Source of the DNA: Blastocatellia bacterium UBA7656
GTDB taxonomy: Bacteria; Acidobacteriota; Blastocatellia; UBA7656
Reading direction: 5' to 3'
Length of the DNA stretch: 64,000 bases
Assembly: GCA_002483445.1 (NCBI GenBank)
Contig: DLHY01000037.1
Span: 10,666 to 74,665 of the forward strand
The translations under genes were made by a program, and so were the position numbers. Below the pieces are notes generated by a model. It saw only the letters and a program-made list of their open reading frames with translations, was not told where the DNA came from and made no database searches. Below are positions 9,546-17,718 of this stretch, piece by piece (the first letter of the stretch is position 1; every line of letters begins with the position of its first letter).

Positions 9546-11228
9546 GGACGCGATTAAAACTATCGCGCTCAAAGCTGCGCACATCCATACGAACACATCG
9601 CCGTGTCGCGTGTAAAAAGTCAGAGTGTCAGGAGCGACTTCCGCATTCCATACGCGAATCGTGGTTTGAAACAAGGGCGTCTCGTCGTGAACTGCGCCGT
9701 ATCGGTCTATTCGGGCCGATTGACCGGAGTTGGTGGCGCGAATAAGTTCGCAATTATTTTCGACCGCGCGAAACACCGCGTGCGCGAGCATCTGTCGCGC
9801 CAATGCAGTCGGGCCGAACCACGTTTCATTCGATAGCTGGGTCATCACCTGCGCGCCCGTGAGTCGAAACCTGCGCGCAAGTTCCGGCCTTATGGCTTCG
9901 AAGCATATAAGAGTTCCGAGTCGCGTTCCTGCAACATCGCTCAAAGCGGGGCTTGTGCCGGGGGCGAGGTCTGCGACCAGCGCAGGCACGCGATCCATGA
10001 AGGGAATCCATCCGCGCGCCGGCACATATTCTCCGAACGGCATCAGCGCGATTTTATCATAGCGCGAGATTCTCTCGCCGGAAGGCGCTACGACCATCGC
10101 AGAGTTATAAAGACTCGCCGGGTCATCGCCTTCTTTTGCGTATCCCCAGTCATCGAACAGAAGATAAACATCATTGCGCGAAGTGAAATCGGCAATCGCG
10201 CGGCGAGTCACCGCGTCGCGCTCGTAATTGAGGATCATGGGAGATTCGGGCCATACAACGAGATCGATTTTTTTCGCTGTCGGAGAGCCGGTCTTTTCGG
10301 ATTCGATGGCGCGCAGCGACAGGTTGATGTGATCCTGAATCACCTGATCGATGAATTGACGGTCGCTCCACGCGGCGTCTATCGGATCGTTGGGTTGAAT
10401 GACCGCGATGGAAATCGTTTGCGCCGGGTCGCTGTCGGGCCTGAGCGCGAGTCCGTAGATGACAACAGCGATGCTCACTATGATCGATGCGGTGAGCGCG
10501 ATGAAGCCGCGTTTTCTTTCAAGGTAGATGACCGCGAAGACGAGCGCGGCGCTTGCAAAAACGAGCAGCGCGCTCACCGAGTAAACTCCGCCCCATCGGG
10601 CTGTCTGAATGACGGCGGGCTGAAACGCCTGCGAGTATCCGAGCGCAATCCATCCGACTCCGGTGGTTTTATGACGCAGCCATTCGCTTGCAGGCCAGAG
10701 GACAGGCGCGGCAAGAATGGCCCAGCCTCCGAATCTGTTAATGGCCAAAGCCAAAGAAGCAGAGAATAGAGCGGTGAACGACCCCAGCACTATGCCTATG
10801 AGCAGCATCAGCGCGTAGGAAAGCCACAGAGAAATTCCTCCGTAGTTGTGCATCGAGTAAGTGACCCAGTGCGACGATCCCACATAGAGGACTGTTCCTG
10901 TCACGAGTCCGAGCAGAAGCGCGCGCCAGAATCTCCGCTCGCGGGCTATGGCCATAATCAAGGGAGCCGTGCCGACCCAGCCCAGCGACCACAGACTCCA
11001 TTCGGGAAAAGCGAAGGTGAGAAGTATGCCTGAAAAGATGGCCAGCGCGAGGTTGCTCCACAGAGGCGAGGCCGAATGCTGATAAGGCACGACCTTCGCA
11101 AGCCTCAGTCGCGCAGTGAGAATTTCTTCGCGGGTGAAAGTCGGCGCAGCTTCTTCAGTGTGCCGTGCGGGCGGCGATGACGGATGAGAAATCAGTTCAG
11201 TTTCCGGGTTCAATTCTCCTCCGCTCAT
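9519..11228 (-). CDS. lnt: Apolipoprotein N-acyltransferase
   Basis: Lnt adds the third acyl chain to the N-terminal Cys of lipoproteins in the inner membrane, the final step of lipoprotein maturation. The 569 residues contain several N-terminal membrane helices (from about residue 57, including ALAIFSGILLTFAFPEWSLW) and a periplasmic nitrilase-type domain. The catalytic Glu is in VVWPESP, the Lys in RYDKIALMPFGEYVP and the Cys in LICFEAIRP; all three triad motifs are present. The ATG overlaps the lipA stop as ATGA, so the two are translationally coupled. An N-terminal extension of about 50 residues before the first helix is longer than in E. coli (512 residues). The gene now ends beside a prfB fragment rather than intact prfB. 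Confidence 0.95.
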   Translation of the reverse strand: MSGGELNPETELISHPSSPPARHTEEAAPTFTREEILTARLRLAKVVPYQHSASPLWSNLALAIFSGILLTFAFPEWSLWSLGWVGTAPLIMAIARERRFWRALLLGLVTGTVLYVGSSHWVTYSMHNYGGISLWLSYALMLLIGIVLGSFTALFSASLALAINRFGGWAILAAPVLWPASEWLRHKTTGVGWIALGYSQAFQPAVIQTARWGGVYSVSALLVFASAALVFAVIYLERKRGFIALTASIIVSIAVVIYGLALRPDSDPAQTISIAVIQPNDPIDAAWSDRQFIDQVIQDHINLSLRAIESEKTGSPTAKKIDLVVWPESPMILNYERDAVTRRAIADFTSRNDVYLLFDDWGYAKEGDDPASLYNSAMVVAPSGERISRYDKIALMPFGEYVPARGWIPFMDRVPALVADLAPGTSPALSDVAGTRLGTLICFEAIRPELARRFRLTGAQVMTQLSNETWFGPTALARQMLAHAVFRAVENNCELIRATNSGQSARIDRYGAVHDETPLFQTTIRVWNAEVAPDTLTFYTRHGDVFVWMCAALSAIVLIASLLPRREEE

Positions 11229-12124
11229 TCATCGCTTGCCTGCTCGTGAACCAGATCGGCCATGTAGGAACTGCGAACAAGCGGCCCTGAAAACACCGAG
11301 CGAAAACCTAAACTCTCGCCGTATTCTTTGTACTCTTCGAACACATCGGGGTGAACGTACTGTTCGACCGGCAGATGATGGCGGGTCGGTTGAAGGTACT
11401 GACCGATAGTTGCAACGTCGACTTCGTGTGCGCGCAAATCTTCGAGCAGCCGTTTGACTTCTGCGTCCGTTTCGCCAAGCCCGACCATGAAACCTGATTT
11501 TGTGACGACCGAAGAAGAATACCTGCGAGCGTTGAGAAGCACATCGAGCGATTGACAGTAATCGGCCTGCGGTCGCACGCGGAGGTAGAGCCGGGGGACG
11601 GTTTCGACGTTGTGATTGAAAGTATCGGGCTTGGCGTCGAGGACGGTGTGAAGAGCCTCTCGGTTGCCTTTGAAATCAGGCGTGAGGACTTCGATTTTTG
11701 ATTGAGGCAATCGAGTTCGAACGGCTCGAATAGTGTTTGCGAAATGCTCTGCGCCGCCGTCCGCGAGTTCGTCGCGATTGACCGAAGTGATGACGACATA
11801 TTTAAGATTGAGTTGAGCAGCAGCTTCGGAGACCTGATCAGGTTCGTGCGCGAGCGCGTCCATCGGAAGTCCGCGCCCGGTTTTGACTGAGCAGAAGCCG
11901 CAACTGCGAGAGCAGACATCGCCCAATATCATGAAAGTAGCTGCGCCGCGCGAAAAGCATTCATTGCGATTAGGGCAGCGGGCTTCTTCGCAGACGGTGT
12001 GAAGGTTGCGAGTGCGGAGCATTTTTTTCAGGTCGTGATCGGCCTGGGCGTTGCGTTTGGATTTACGCAACCAGTCGGGCAATCGCGGCCCCGGTTTTTT
12101 CATTCCTTCGATTTGAATCAGCAT
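11225..12124 (-). CDS. lipA: Lipoyl synthase (radical SAM)
   Basis: LipA inserts two sulfur atoms into protein-bound octanoyl chains to form lipoyl groups for 2-oxoacid dehydrogenases and the glycine cleavage system. At 299 residues it has the usual size. The auxiliary 4Fe-4S cluster motif is CEEARCPNRNEC (about residues 45-56), and the radical-SAM motif CSRSCGFC follows (about 71-78). The late RSSYMADL motif near the C-terminus is also typical. Its stop overlaps the lnt start (ATGA), forming a lipA-lnt operon. The link is loose functionally, since one concerns lipoylation and the other lipoproteins, but co-transcription is clear from the overlap. Confidence 0.97.
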   Translation of the reverse strand: MLIQIEGMKKPGPRLPDWLRKSKRNAQADHDLKKMLRTRNLHTVCEEARCPNRNECFSRGAATFMILGDVCSRSCGFCSVKTGRGLPMDALAHEPDQVSEAAAQLNLKYVVITSVNRDELADGGAEHFANTIRAVRTRLPQSKIEVLTPDFKGNREALHTVLDAKPDTFNHNVETVPRLYLRVRPQADYCQSLDVLLNARRYSSSVVTKSGFMVGLGETDAEVKRLLEDLRAHEVDVATIGQYLQPTRHHLPVEQYVHPDVFEEYKEYGESLGFRSVFSGPLVRSSYMADLVHEQASDE

Positions 12125-12163
12125 ATAAGTTTTTCAAGCGAGGCTGTTTAGGCGGCGGGATGG

Positions 12164-12385
12164 CTAGACCGCAGCAATGAATTCATCGACCGTCAGATTA
12201 GCGGATCGGATCAAGCTCCTCAGAGTACCCTTCGCAACCTCTCGATGATTAGGAATCGACAAGGTCACGTTTTCGTGTTCTTTGGTCATGATAATATGGC
12301 TGCCTCGCTGGCGCGCGACACTCCAGCCGAAGGATTCGAATACCCGCACAACCTCCTGTCCGCTCAGAGTTGGAAGGCCAGCCAT
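12164..12385 (-). CDS. hicA: HicA-type mRNA interferase toxin
   Basis: A 73-residue double-stranded-RNA-binding-fold toxin of the HicA/YcfA family, which cleaves mRNA when free of HicB. It shows the family pattern of an N-terminal helix (LSGQEVVRVFESFGW), then RQRGSHIIM with the catalytic His, then the strand LSIPNH and the helix KGTLRSLIRSANL. Its ATG overlaps the hicB stop as TAATG (1 nt), so the toxin is translated after the antitoxin. Upstream of the pair is a palindromic mobile-like element. The residues look intact, so the toxin is probably functional. Confidence 0.9.
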   Translation of the reverse strand: MAGLPTLSGQEVVRVFESFGWSVARQRGSHIIMTKEHENVTLSIPNHREVAKGTLRSLIRSANLTVDEFIAAV

Positions 12386-12591
12386 TACGCCGCGACCTCG
12401 ACCTGCCGCGTCTCTATAGTCAAGGGCAAGCCCTTCTCCGCGCGAACTTCAAGACAAAGGGCGATGGCTTCCTTGATGTTTTCCAACGCCGCTTCTTTGG
12501 TTTCCCCCTGACTCACACAGCCGGGGATTGACGGACACTCGACAACCCAAACTCCATCTTCGTCTCGATCAATCGTCACGATGAATTTCAT
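12385..12591 (-). CDS. hicB: HicB-type antitoxin
   Basis: A 68-residue partner of the downstream hicA. The HicB partial RNase-H fold is clear: FIVTIDRDEDGVWVVECPSI, then PGCVSQGETKEAALENIKEAIALCLE. No C-terminal DNA-binding domain (ribbon-helix-helix or HTH) is visible; it is a short HicB, so autoregulation may be weak or need other factors. The start follows a GGAGGTTGAG ribosome-binding site. Order hicB then hicA with a 1-nt overlap is common for this family. Confidence 0.9.
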   Translation of the reverse strand: MKFIVTIDRDEDGVWVVECPSIPGCVSQGETKEAALENIKEAIALCLEVRAEKGLPLTIETRQVEVAA

Positions 12592-12638
12592 CTCAACCTC
12601 CGGTCACAGATAATGGCATACGCAAAAACTGGAAACAA

Positions 12639-12757
12639 GCCGGATAGTCAACTACCACCGCCAGAGGCGGTGGCTTGCGTTGAAGGTCGATTTAGCTTAT
12701 GCCTTTCAACGGTAGAACCAGATAACTGCACCACTGCCAGAGGCAGTGGTTTCATGA
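12639..12757. mobile_element. Small element with two subterminal hairpins (IS200/IS605-like remnant)
   Basis: Two related hairpins, CCACCGCCAGAGGCGGTGG (12655-12673) and ACCACTGCCAGAGGCAGTGGT (12730-12750), flank a weaker GTTGAA/TTCAAC pairing (12679-12710). Both share the core GCCAGAGGC. Subterminal imperfect hairpins at both ends are typical of IS200/IS605 elements and their non-autonomous derivatives. No transposase is present in about 120 bp, so this would be a decayed or non-autonomous copy between hicB and the orphan antitoxin. Confidence 0.5.
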
Positions 12758-12779
12758 TGAATAAATCGACTTCAGTCTC

Positions 12780-12998
12780 TCATTTCGGAAATATAGAGTC
12801 TGCCGAATCTATCTCGATCCGCGAGCGACGGTTTATCTTCGCCTCCCGGTCAGGCAGGCGTTTGGGAGAAGGCTCAATCGGGGTAAGCGCAGCAATCGGC
12901 TGCCCGCCATCAGTGATGATGATTCGTTCTCTGGCCGCAGCAAGTCTCACCCATTGATCAGTATCGTTGTGAAGTTCCTGAATGCTTATCTCTTTCAT
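12780..12998 (-). CDS. Phd/YefM-like antitoxin without adjacent toxin
   Basis: A 72-residue protein with the Phd/YefM pattern: MKEISIQELHNDTDQWVRLAAARERIIITDGGQPIAALTPI, where the REiiITdgGqPiA segment is diagnostic. Phd-type proteins bind DNA as dimers and neutralise a toxin, usually PIN, Doc or RelE, encoded just downstream. Here the downstream sequence is the hairpin element at 12639-12757, followed by hicB, so the toxin is missing. The C-terminus (RRSRIEIDSADSIFPK) is the usual toxin-wrapping region. A ribosome-binding site (AGGATGAG) precedes the ATG. Confidence 0.75.
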   Translation of the reverse strand: MKEISIQELHNDTDQWVRLAAARERIIITDGGQPIAALTPIEPSPKRLPDREAKINRRSRIEIDSADSIFPK

Positions 12999-13077
12999 AG
13001 GCTCATCCTGTCATAACGCGAATCGAACCGAAGTGATAATGTATTCTCGTTTCCTTTTTCGCTGGTGACTCCCTCAG

Positions 13078-13527
13078 TCATTTCTGCTTTCCTGATCCCG
13101 ATGGCTGCGGCTCTGTCTCCCGGCCTTCGAGTTTCTCAATACGATCTTCGAGAGCGAGAGAGTCTGCCTGCATCGAGAGCAGGGTATCGTTTAGCACTCG
13201 CATACGGCGGTTGGTGTCTTTGACTTCGCTATCAAGATTATTGAAACGCTCTCGCATCTCTTCGCGCATCTCTGAGATTTGAGACTGCACGCCTTCCCAT
13301 TGCGGGCGCGTGTCATACAGCCGCTCATCGACTGTATTTTCCAGAGTTTCAAGGCGAGTGCCGAGATTGACGATACCGGTTTCCATGTGGCGCTGTCGCG
13401 TTTCCATCGCATCCAGCTTCGTTTCCATCGCATCCAGTTTTTCAAGTTTTTCGAGAATCAGTTTTACTTCATCGCTGCTCATTCGTTTCTCTCTTTCCGG
13501 CCTGCGCGTCTGAAGCCTCTCAGGCAT
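13078..13527 (-). CDS. Coiled-coil protein, unknown function
   Basis: A 149-residue soluble protein that is almost entirely heptad-patterned coiled coil: VKLILEKLEKLDAMETKLDAMETRQ with an exact LDAMET duplication, then ETLENTVDERL, and a second coil MREEMRERFNNLDSEVKD through LEDRIEKLEG. The tail is Pro/Ser/Gly-rich. The first ATG follows TGGAGAATGAGAG; a second possible start is 15 codons later at 13482 (MSSDEVKL), after GGAAAGAGAG. No signal peptide or catalytic motif is visible. It lies alone between the ATPase gene and the antitoxin; no function can be assigned. Confidence 0.65.
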   Translation of the reverse strand: MPERLQTRRPEREKRMSSDEVKLILEKLEKLDAMETKLDAMETRQRHMETGIVNLGTRLETLENTVDERLYDTRPQWEGVQSQISEMREEMRERFNNLDSEVKDTNRRMRVLNDTLLSMQADSLALEDRIEKLEGRETEPQPSGSGKQK

Positions 13528-13625
13528 CTCTCATTCTCCAGATCAGATCAAAGAGCAAAGCATTATAACCGCATCGAGCCTCGGATGGTATTAGTCGGAG
13601 CGCATCACCGACGGTCGCTCCGACG

Positions 13626-16100
13626 CTATTTCCCTTCAGCCGATTTTGCGATTCGGCTCCACGCTTCGGCTATACCGAAGCTTACAAGCACCGCGCCTGT
13701 CACCCATGCCATCGCTGCCATATCAGGCCGTTCGAGACCGAGCAGGCTGCGAAGCCACGGCAGATATGCGGTCAGGAATTGTAACCCTACTCCGAAAATC
13801 ACTGCCAGATGAACCCACCAGTTCAGCCCCGGACTCGCGCCAATCTGTCGCGAAGGATAGACGAAAACAACCTGACCGATTGAGGCATAGAGAAAAACTA
13901 TCGTGCGCGTGGCCTCGATGCTGTATCCGATGCGAGGCATTATGGCCAGAAGCGCTCCGCCGATGAGAGCCTTGACTATGCCTGTCACCAGAATGAAACG
14001 AAGTGAAGTGGGATCGAGCAGCGCAGCTTTCGGATCGCGCGGTTTCTGTTGCATCACTCCGCTGCTGTGATCGAGACCCAGAGCCAGCGCGGGCGGGCCG
14101 TCAGTCACAATGTTGATCCAGAGCAGCTGCACCGCCGTCAGCGGCAGCAACAGCGCCCCCGCGTCGTCGCGCAACCCTAACGCTATCGACCCGGCGATGC
14201 CGATGACCACGATAAGAACTTCGGCCAAATTGGTGGAGAAGAGGAATCGTATGAACTTCTGAATGTTTTCGTAGATGCTTCGCCCCTCTTCGACAGCAGC
14301 GACGATGGTCGCGAAGTTGTCGTCAAGCAACACGAGGTCGGCAACCTCGCGGGAAACATCGCTCCCGCGCATTCCCATCGCCACTCCGACATCGGATCGC
14401 TTGAGCGCGGGAGCATCGTTGACCCCATCGCCGGTCATCGCCACGATCTCCCCTGAACGTTTGAGAGCCTCGACGAGAAGCAGTTTATGCTCAGGCGATA
14501 CTCTTGCGAAGACATTGACCTCGCTGATGGCGCGATCAATGGCGTCGGGCGAAAAGGTTTCGAGGTCAGTTCCGGTAATCACCCGGCTGGACTGTATGCC
14601 CACCTCAGCGGCCACTGCCAAGGCGGTTGCCGGATGATCTCCGGTTATCATAATTATGCGAATGCCTGCTGCCTGCGCCCGCTTGATTGCGTCAGGCACT
14701 TCCGCGCGCGGCGGATCCCACAGGAGCGCCAGACCGAGCCACGATAGATGCTCATCGCCTTCTCCCTGTCGCCAGCCGAGGCCCAGCACACGGAAACCTT
14801 CTCCAGCATAAGCGTTCGCCTTTTCTCTCCAGTTTCGGCGTTCGGCCTCCGAGAGATCGCTGCGATCAAGCATCACTTCGGGAGCGCCCTTGAGGTAGCT
14901 GATCGTATCTCGGCCTTCTTCAATCGTGACCCGCATGTACTTGCGGGAACTGTCGAAAGGCAACATGCTGCGGCGCGGGAAGTCCTGACGGAGACGTGAT
15001 ATATCACACCCCTGAGACAGAGCATAATCGAGCAGAGCGAGTTCCGTAGGGTCTCCCGCTCCGCTGACCTGCTCCGCGTCGTTAGCCAGCGACATGGCCC
15101 GCAGCGCGCGCTCGAAGTCGGGGCTGTCGACCTCTTTGACCCTCATTCGGTTCTCGGTCAGCGTCCCGGTCTTGTCGGTCGCAATCACCGTGACCGATCC
15201 GAGCGCCTCGACCGCGCTGAGGCGTCGCACGACGGCTTTCCTTTTAGCCATTCGCTCGACTCCGAGAGCAAGCGTCAGAGTCAGCACCGCCGGGAGTCCC
15301 TCCGGCACCGCTGCAACAGCGAGAGCGACTGCAAACAGCAGCATGTGGCCCGCGTGTGAAAGCCCTTCGGCCAGGATGCCGCCTGCAGCAATCACTACGG
15401 CCAGCATCAGAATCACGCGCGCCACCTGAGTTCCGAAGACTTCCATTCGAATCTCAAGCGGAGTTTTTTCGGATTTTATTTCGCCGATCATAACGGCGAG
15501 TCGTCCCATCGAGCTTTCAGCGCCGGTTCGCGTCACCTCGAAGTAACTTTTGCCGCGAACGAGCAGAGACCCGCTGAAGATATCGTCGCCCTCGGCCTTC
15601 TCGACAGGGAGCGATTCTCCCGTAAGCATGGATTCGTCAGCCATGGCCCCTTCGGCGCTGATGATTTTTCCGTCAGCCTGAATGCGGTCGCCTGCCTCGA
15701 CTCTCACCACGTCGCCGGGAACGATCTGCGTACTCGGCAGGTGAACGAGTTTTTGGTCGCGCATCACCCAGACGAGCGAGGTTGCCAGTTGTTTCAATCT
15801 CGCAAGGGCCGATTCGGCTTTGCTCTCCTGATAAACTCCAAGCACAGCGTTAAGCAGCAGAATGACGGCGATGGCCAGCGACTCTGCGGGCAGTCCCGTG
15901 GCTCCTTCGAAGAACCAGACCGCCGCGTCGACGACCAGAGCGAAGAGCAGAATGTATATGAGCGGGCTTTGAAACTGACGGAGGAATCGCGCGAGGATCG
16001 AAGGCGGCGGCTTTTCGGGCAAAGCGTTGGGGCCGAACCGATCAAGTCTATCGAGGGCTTCGCCAGTGGAAAGGCCCTGTTGTGTGATTTGAACGGCCAC
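13626..16100 (-). CDS. P-type (P2A) calcium-transporting ATPase
   Basis: An inner-membrane cation pump driven by ATP through a phospho-aspartate intermediate. The 824 residues contain an N-terminal cation-ATPase domain, membrane helices, the actuator loop MLTGESLPVEK (about 158-168), helix M4 VAAVPEGLPAVLT (about 262-274) typical of SERCA/PMR1-like Ca2+ pumps, the phosphorylation motif DKTGTLT with Asp309, and the hinge MTGDGVNDAPALKRSDVG. The M6 segment LLWINIVTDGPPALALG also fits Ca2+ ATPases; Mn2+ transport is possible. It is transcribed after the baeRF-type gene, with a perfect hairpin in the 81-bp spacer. Confidence 0.9.
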   Translation of the reverse strand: MAVQITQQGLSTGEALDRLDRFGPNALPEKPPPSILARFLRQFQSPLIYILLFALVVDAAVWFFEGATGLPAESLAIAVILLLNAVLGVYQESKAESALARLKQLATSLVWVMRDQKLVHLPSTQIVPGDVVRVEAGDRIQADGKIISAEGAMADESMLTGESLPVEKAEGDDIFSGSLLVRGKSYFEVTRTGAESSMGRLAVMIGEIKSEKTPLEIRMEVFGTQVARVILMLAVVIAAGGILAEGLSHAGHMLLFAVALAVAAVPEGLPAVLTLTLALGVERMAKRKAVVRRLSAVEALGSVTVIATDKTGTLTENRMRVKEVDSPDFERALRAMSLANDAEQVSGAGDPTELALLDYALSQGCDISRLRQDFPRRSMLPFDSSRKYMRVTIEEGRDTISYLKGAPEVMLDRSDLSEAERRNWREKANAYAGEGFRVLGLGWRQGEGDEHLSWLGLALLWDPPRAEVPDAIKRAQAAGIRIIMITGDHPATALAVAAEVGIQSSRVITGTDLETFSPDAIDRAISEVNVFARVSPEHKLLLVEALKRSGEIVAMTGDGVNDAPALKRSDVGVAMGMRGSDVSREVADLVLLDDNFATIVAAVEEGRSIYENIQKFIRFLFSTNLAEVLIVVIGIAGSIALGLRDDAGALLLPLTAVQLLWINIVTDGPPALALGLDHSSGVMQQKPRDPKAALLDPTSLRFILVTGIVKALIGGALLAIMPRIGYSIEATRTIVFLYASIGQVVFVYPSRQIGASPGLNWWVHLAVIFGVGLQFLTAYLPWLRSLLGLERPDMAAMAWVTGAVLVSFGIAEAWSRIAKSAEGK

Positions 16101-16148
16101 TAACGATCCTCGTAGACCTTGCCTGTCAAAATGAGGAAGAATCGACGC

Positions 16149-16187
16149 TACTGAAATCAGGTTGAGCCTTTCAACCTGATTTCAGTA
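16149..16187 (-). terminator. Perfect 17-bp hairpin spanning the baeRF gene stop
   Basis: TACTGAAATCAGGTTGA (16149-16165), a 5-nt loop and its exact complement (16171-16187) form a long stem. The TGA stop of the upstream gene lies inside the stem. No T-run follows on either strand, so it may reduce read-through into the ATPase gene or protect the 3' end of the first cistron. Confidence 0.5.
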
Positions 16188-17333
16188 ACGGTATACCGCA
16201 GCAAGCGGAGCATCGGCAGGCACTGCTTCCGACTCGACGGCGAAGACAGCGCCGCCATGGATGAGCGTCTCGGCTGCCGCGCGGTCGAGCAGGTCTTCGT
16301 CGCCCGGTTGTGGATCGTCGCGCAGTTCGACGATGTTGTTCGTAGAATCAACCCTGCCCCATCTCCTCACCCCGACGGCCACGAACAATGATTCGACACG
16401 ACCGCCTGCCGCTGCTGAAATCACCTCTCCGATGTCGGCAGAGGTTCGCCCGGTTCCCGCCAGTTGACGGTATTTGCCAATTGCTTCATCCTGCGCCTTC
16501 TGAAAATGAGGCCGCACGATCTCCCATGCCTGCTCATGCAACTGGGCGGGGCTTAAGAGTTCAGGATTGCCTGATATTCCATCATCCATCAGATACCGAT
16601 AATCACTGGCTTCCTTGTAGATCGGCAGCAGGTAGTCGACGCAGGCAAGAATGAGCGGCGCAGTTTCACTCTTGAGCAGCGGACGGAGTGCGCCGTCGAT
16701 CTCGCGGCAATAGCGCAATATCCTGTCCTTGCTGTCATCGATGCCGACGCCTTGACCGTGGAACACGGCTATCCGACGCCCTCCGCTTTGCGAGGCTCGC
16801 GAGTGGAATTGCAATTGTCTTTGCTGGTCGTCGTACTTGAGAGCCTCCTCAAGATTTTCAGGAATGCCTTCCGGAAACAATTCGCTCACGCTTTGCCTCG
16901 ATCCCTGAAACAGCCTGACCTGATTCTGGCTCAACGCCAGTATGTAAAAGCTCCCGTCGTATGCGAAGAGGCGAAGCAGCGTTTTGAGATGGAAGCGACC
17001 GGCCACGACGACCAGTTCATCGAAAGCGACAGGCAGGGTGTAGACTCGGAAAAAATCCGGCGAAATGAAGACGGCCAGCCCGTCGCTTTGATATCGCCAG
17101 AATTCCACATCGTCCAGAAGATTGGCCGCAGGTTCGAGCAACTGGCCTGCTTCAGAAGCGCGCAGGCCGGAGGCGATCAGCTTATTTTCGGCCTCTGCCA
17201 GAAGGTTCTTGAATCTGATCGGGTCTTGTTGCGTTTCCGGCATGGCCCGGTGAGTTGGAAGATAAATTGATATGCAGGAATCCGCGCGCTTTTCGATCAG
17301 CGCATTCAGTTCATCTCTGAGTAGTATGCTCAT
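16182..17333 (-). CDS. baeRF-type (bacterial archaeo-eukaryotic release-factor-like) protein
   Basis: A 383-residue protein whose opening (SILLRDELNALIEKRADSCISIYLPTHR... QDPIRFKNLLAEAENKL) and middle (LALSQNQVRLFQGSR) match the baeRF family, relatives of eRF1/Pelota proposed to act on stalled ribosomes. The C-terminal Pelota/L7Ae-like part (RVESLFVAVGVRRWGRVD... LLDRAAAETLIHGGAVFAV) is also recognisable. Family members often neighbour stress genes; here a calcium ATPase follows on the same strand. Biochemical function is predicted, not shown. The start codon follows GGAGGAGAAAGAACTTT, whose GGAGGAG is the edge of a repeat element. Confidence 0.8.
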   Translation of the reverse strand: MSILLRDELNALIEKRADSCISIYLPTHRAMPETQQDPIRFKNLLAEAENKLIASGLRASEAGQLLEPAANLLDDVEFWRYQSDGLAVFISPDFFRVYTLPVAFDELVVVAGRFHLKTLLRLFAYDGSFYILALSQNQVRLFQGSRQSVSELFPEGIPENLEEALKYDDQQRQLQFHSRASQSGGRRIAVFHGQGVGIDDSKDRILRYCREIDGALRPLLKSETAPLILACVDYLLPIYKEASDYRYLMDDGISGNPELLSPAQLHEQAWEIVRPHFQKAQDEAIGKYRQLAGTGRTSADIGEVISAAAGGRVESLFVAVGVRRWGRVDSTNNIVELRDDPQPGDEDLLDRAAAETLIHGGAVFAVESEAVPADAPLAAVYRY

Positions 17334-17343
17334 AAAGTTCTTT

Positions 17344-17447
17344 CTCCTCCGAACAGGTACGGCAGGCTGGCAGCCTGCTCCCTGATTCTTCTACTTTCCG
17401 CGCGTCAACAGACTGGCCGACTGTTCTACCAGGCGACTCCTCAGAAA
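17344..17447 (-). repeat. Twin-palindrome repeat element upstream of the baeRF gene
   Basis: Two palindromes, GCAGGCTGGCAGCCTGC (17362-17378) and AACAGACTGGCCGACTGTT (17407-17425), sit about 30 bp apart around TTCTACTTTCCGCGCG. The edges are CTCCTCCGAACAGGTA on one side and GCGACTCCTCAGAAAA on the other. On the minus strand the first edge (CGGAGGAG) is the ribosome-binding site of the baeRF gene. Related copies lie at 20213-20322, 38183-38290 and 61383-61480. Confidence 0.8.
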
Positions 17448-17448
17448 A

Positions 17449-17476
17449 CAGAAGTCAGGAGTCAGAAGTCAGAATG
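17449..17476. repeat. Heptamer array (CAGAAGT type)
   Basis: Four 7-bp units CAGAAGT, CAGGAGT, CAGAAGT and CAGAATG follow the palindromic element. The remaining spacer to 17718 holds a second TTCTACTTTCCGCGCGTGAAGGCGACTCC fragment (about 17514-17541) and the palindrome AGCCATAGCT-gaa-AGCTACGGCT (17625-17647); I see no gene in it. Confidence 0.8.
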
Positions 17477-17718
17477 TGTGCGCATTCTGTGATTGACTCG
17501 TGCCTCCTCGATTCTTCTACTTTCCGCGCGTGAAGGCGACTCCTTTCGAGGTAAGGATAGTATCATGCGCAAGCTCCCGGTCTCGCCTTCAGTTAATTTC
17601 CCGGCAAGCGCTTTGATTTTTTCAAGCCATAGCTGAAAGCTACGGCTAAAGACATCAGGCTGCGCAGCGATCAGAACATCTCAACTTACTTGACGGTTCG
17701 AGCCAGCAGAAGTCGTTA

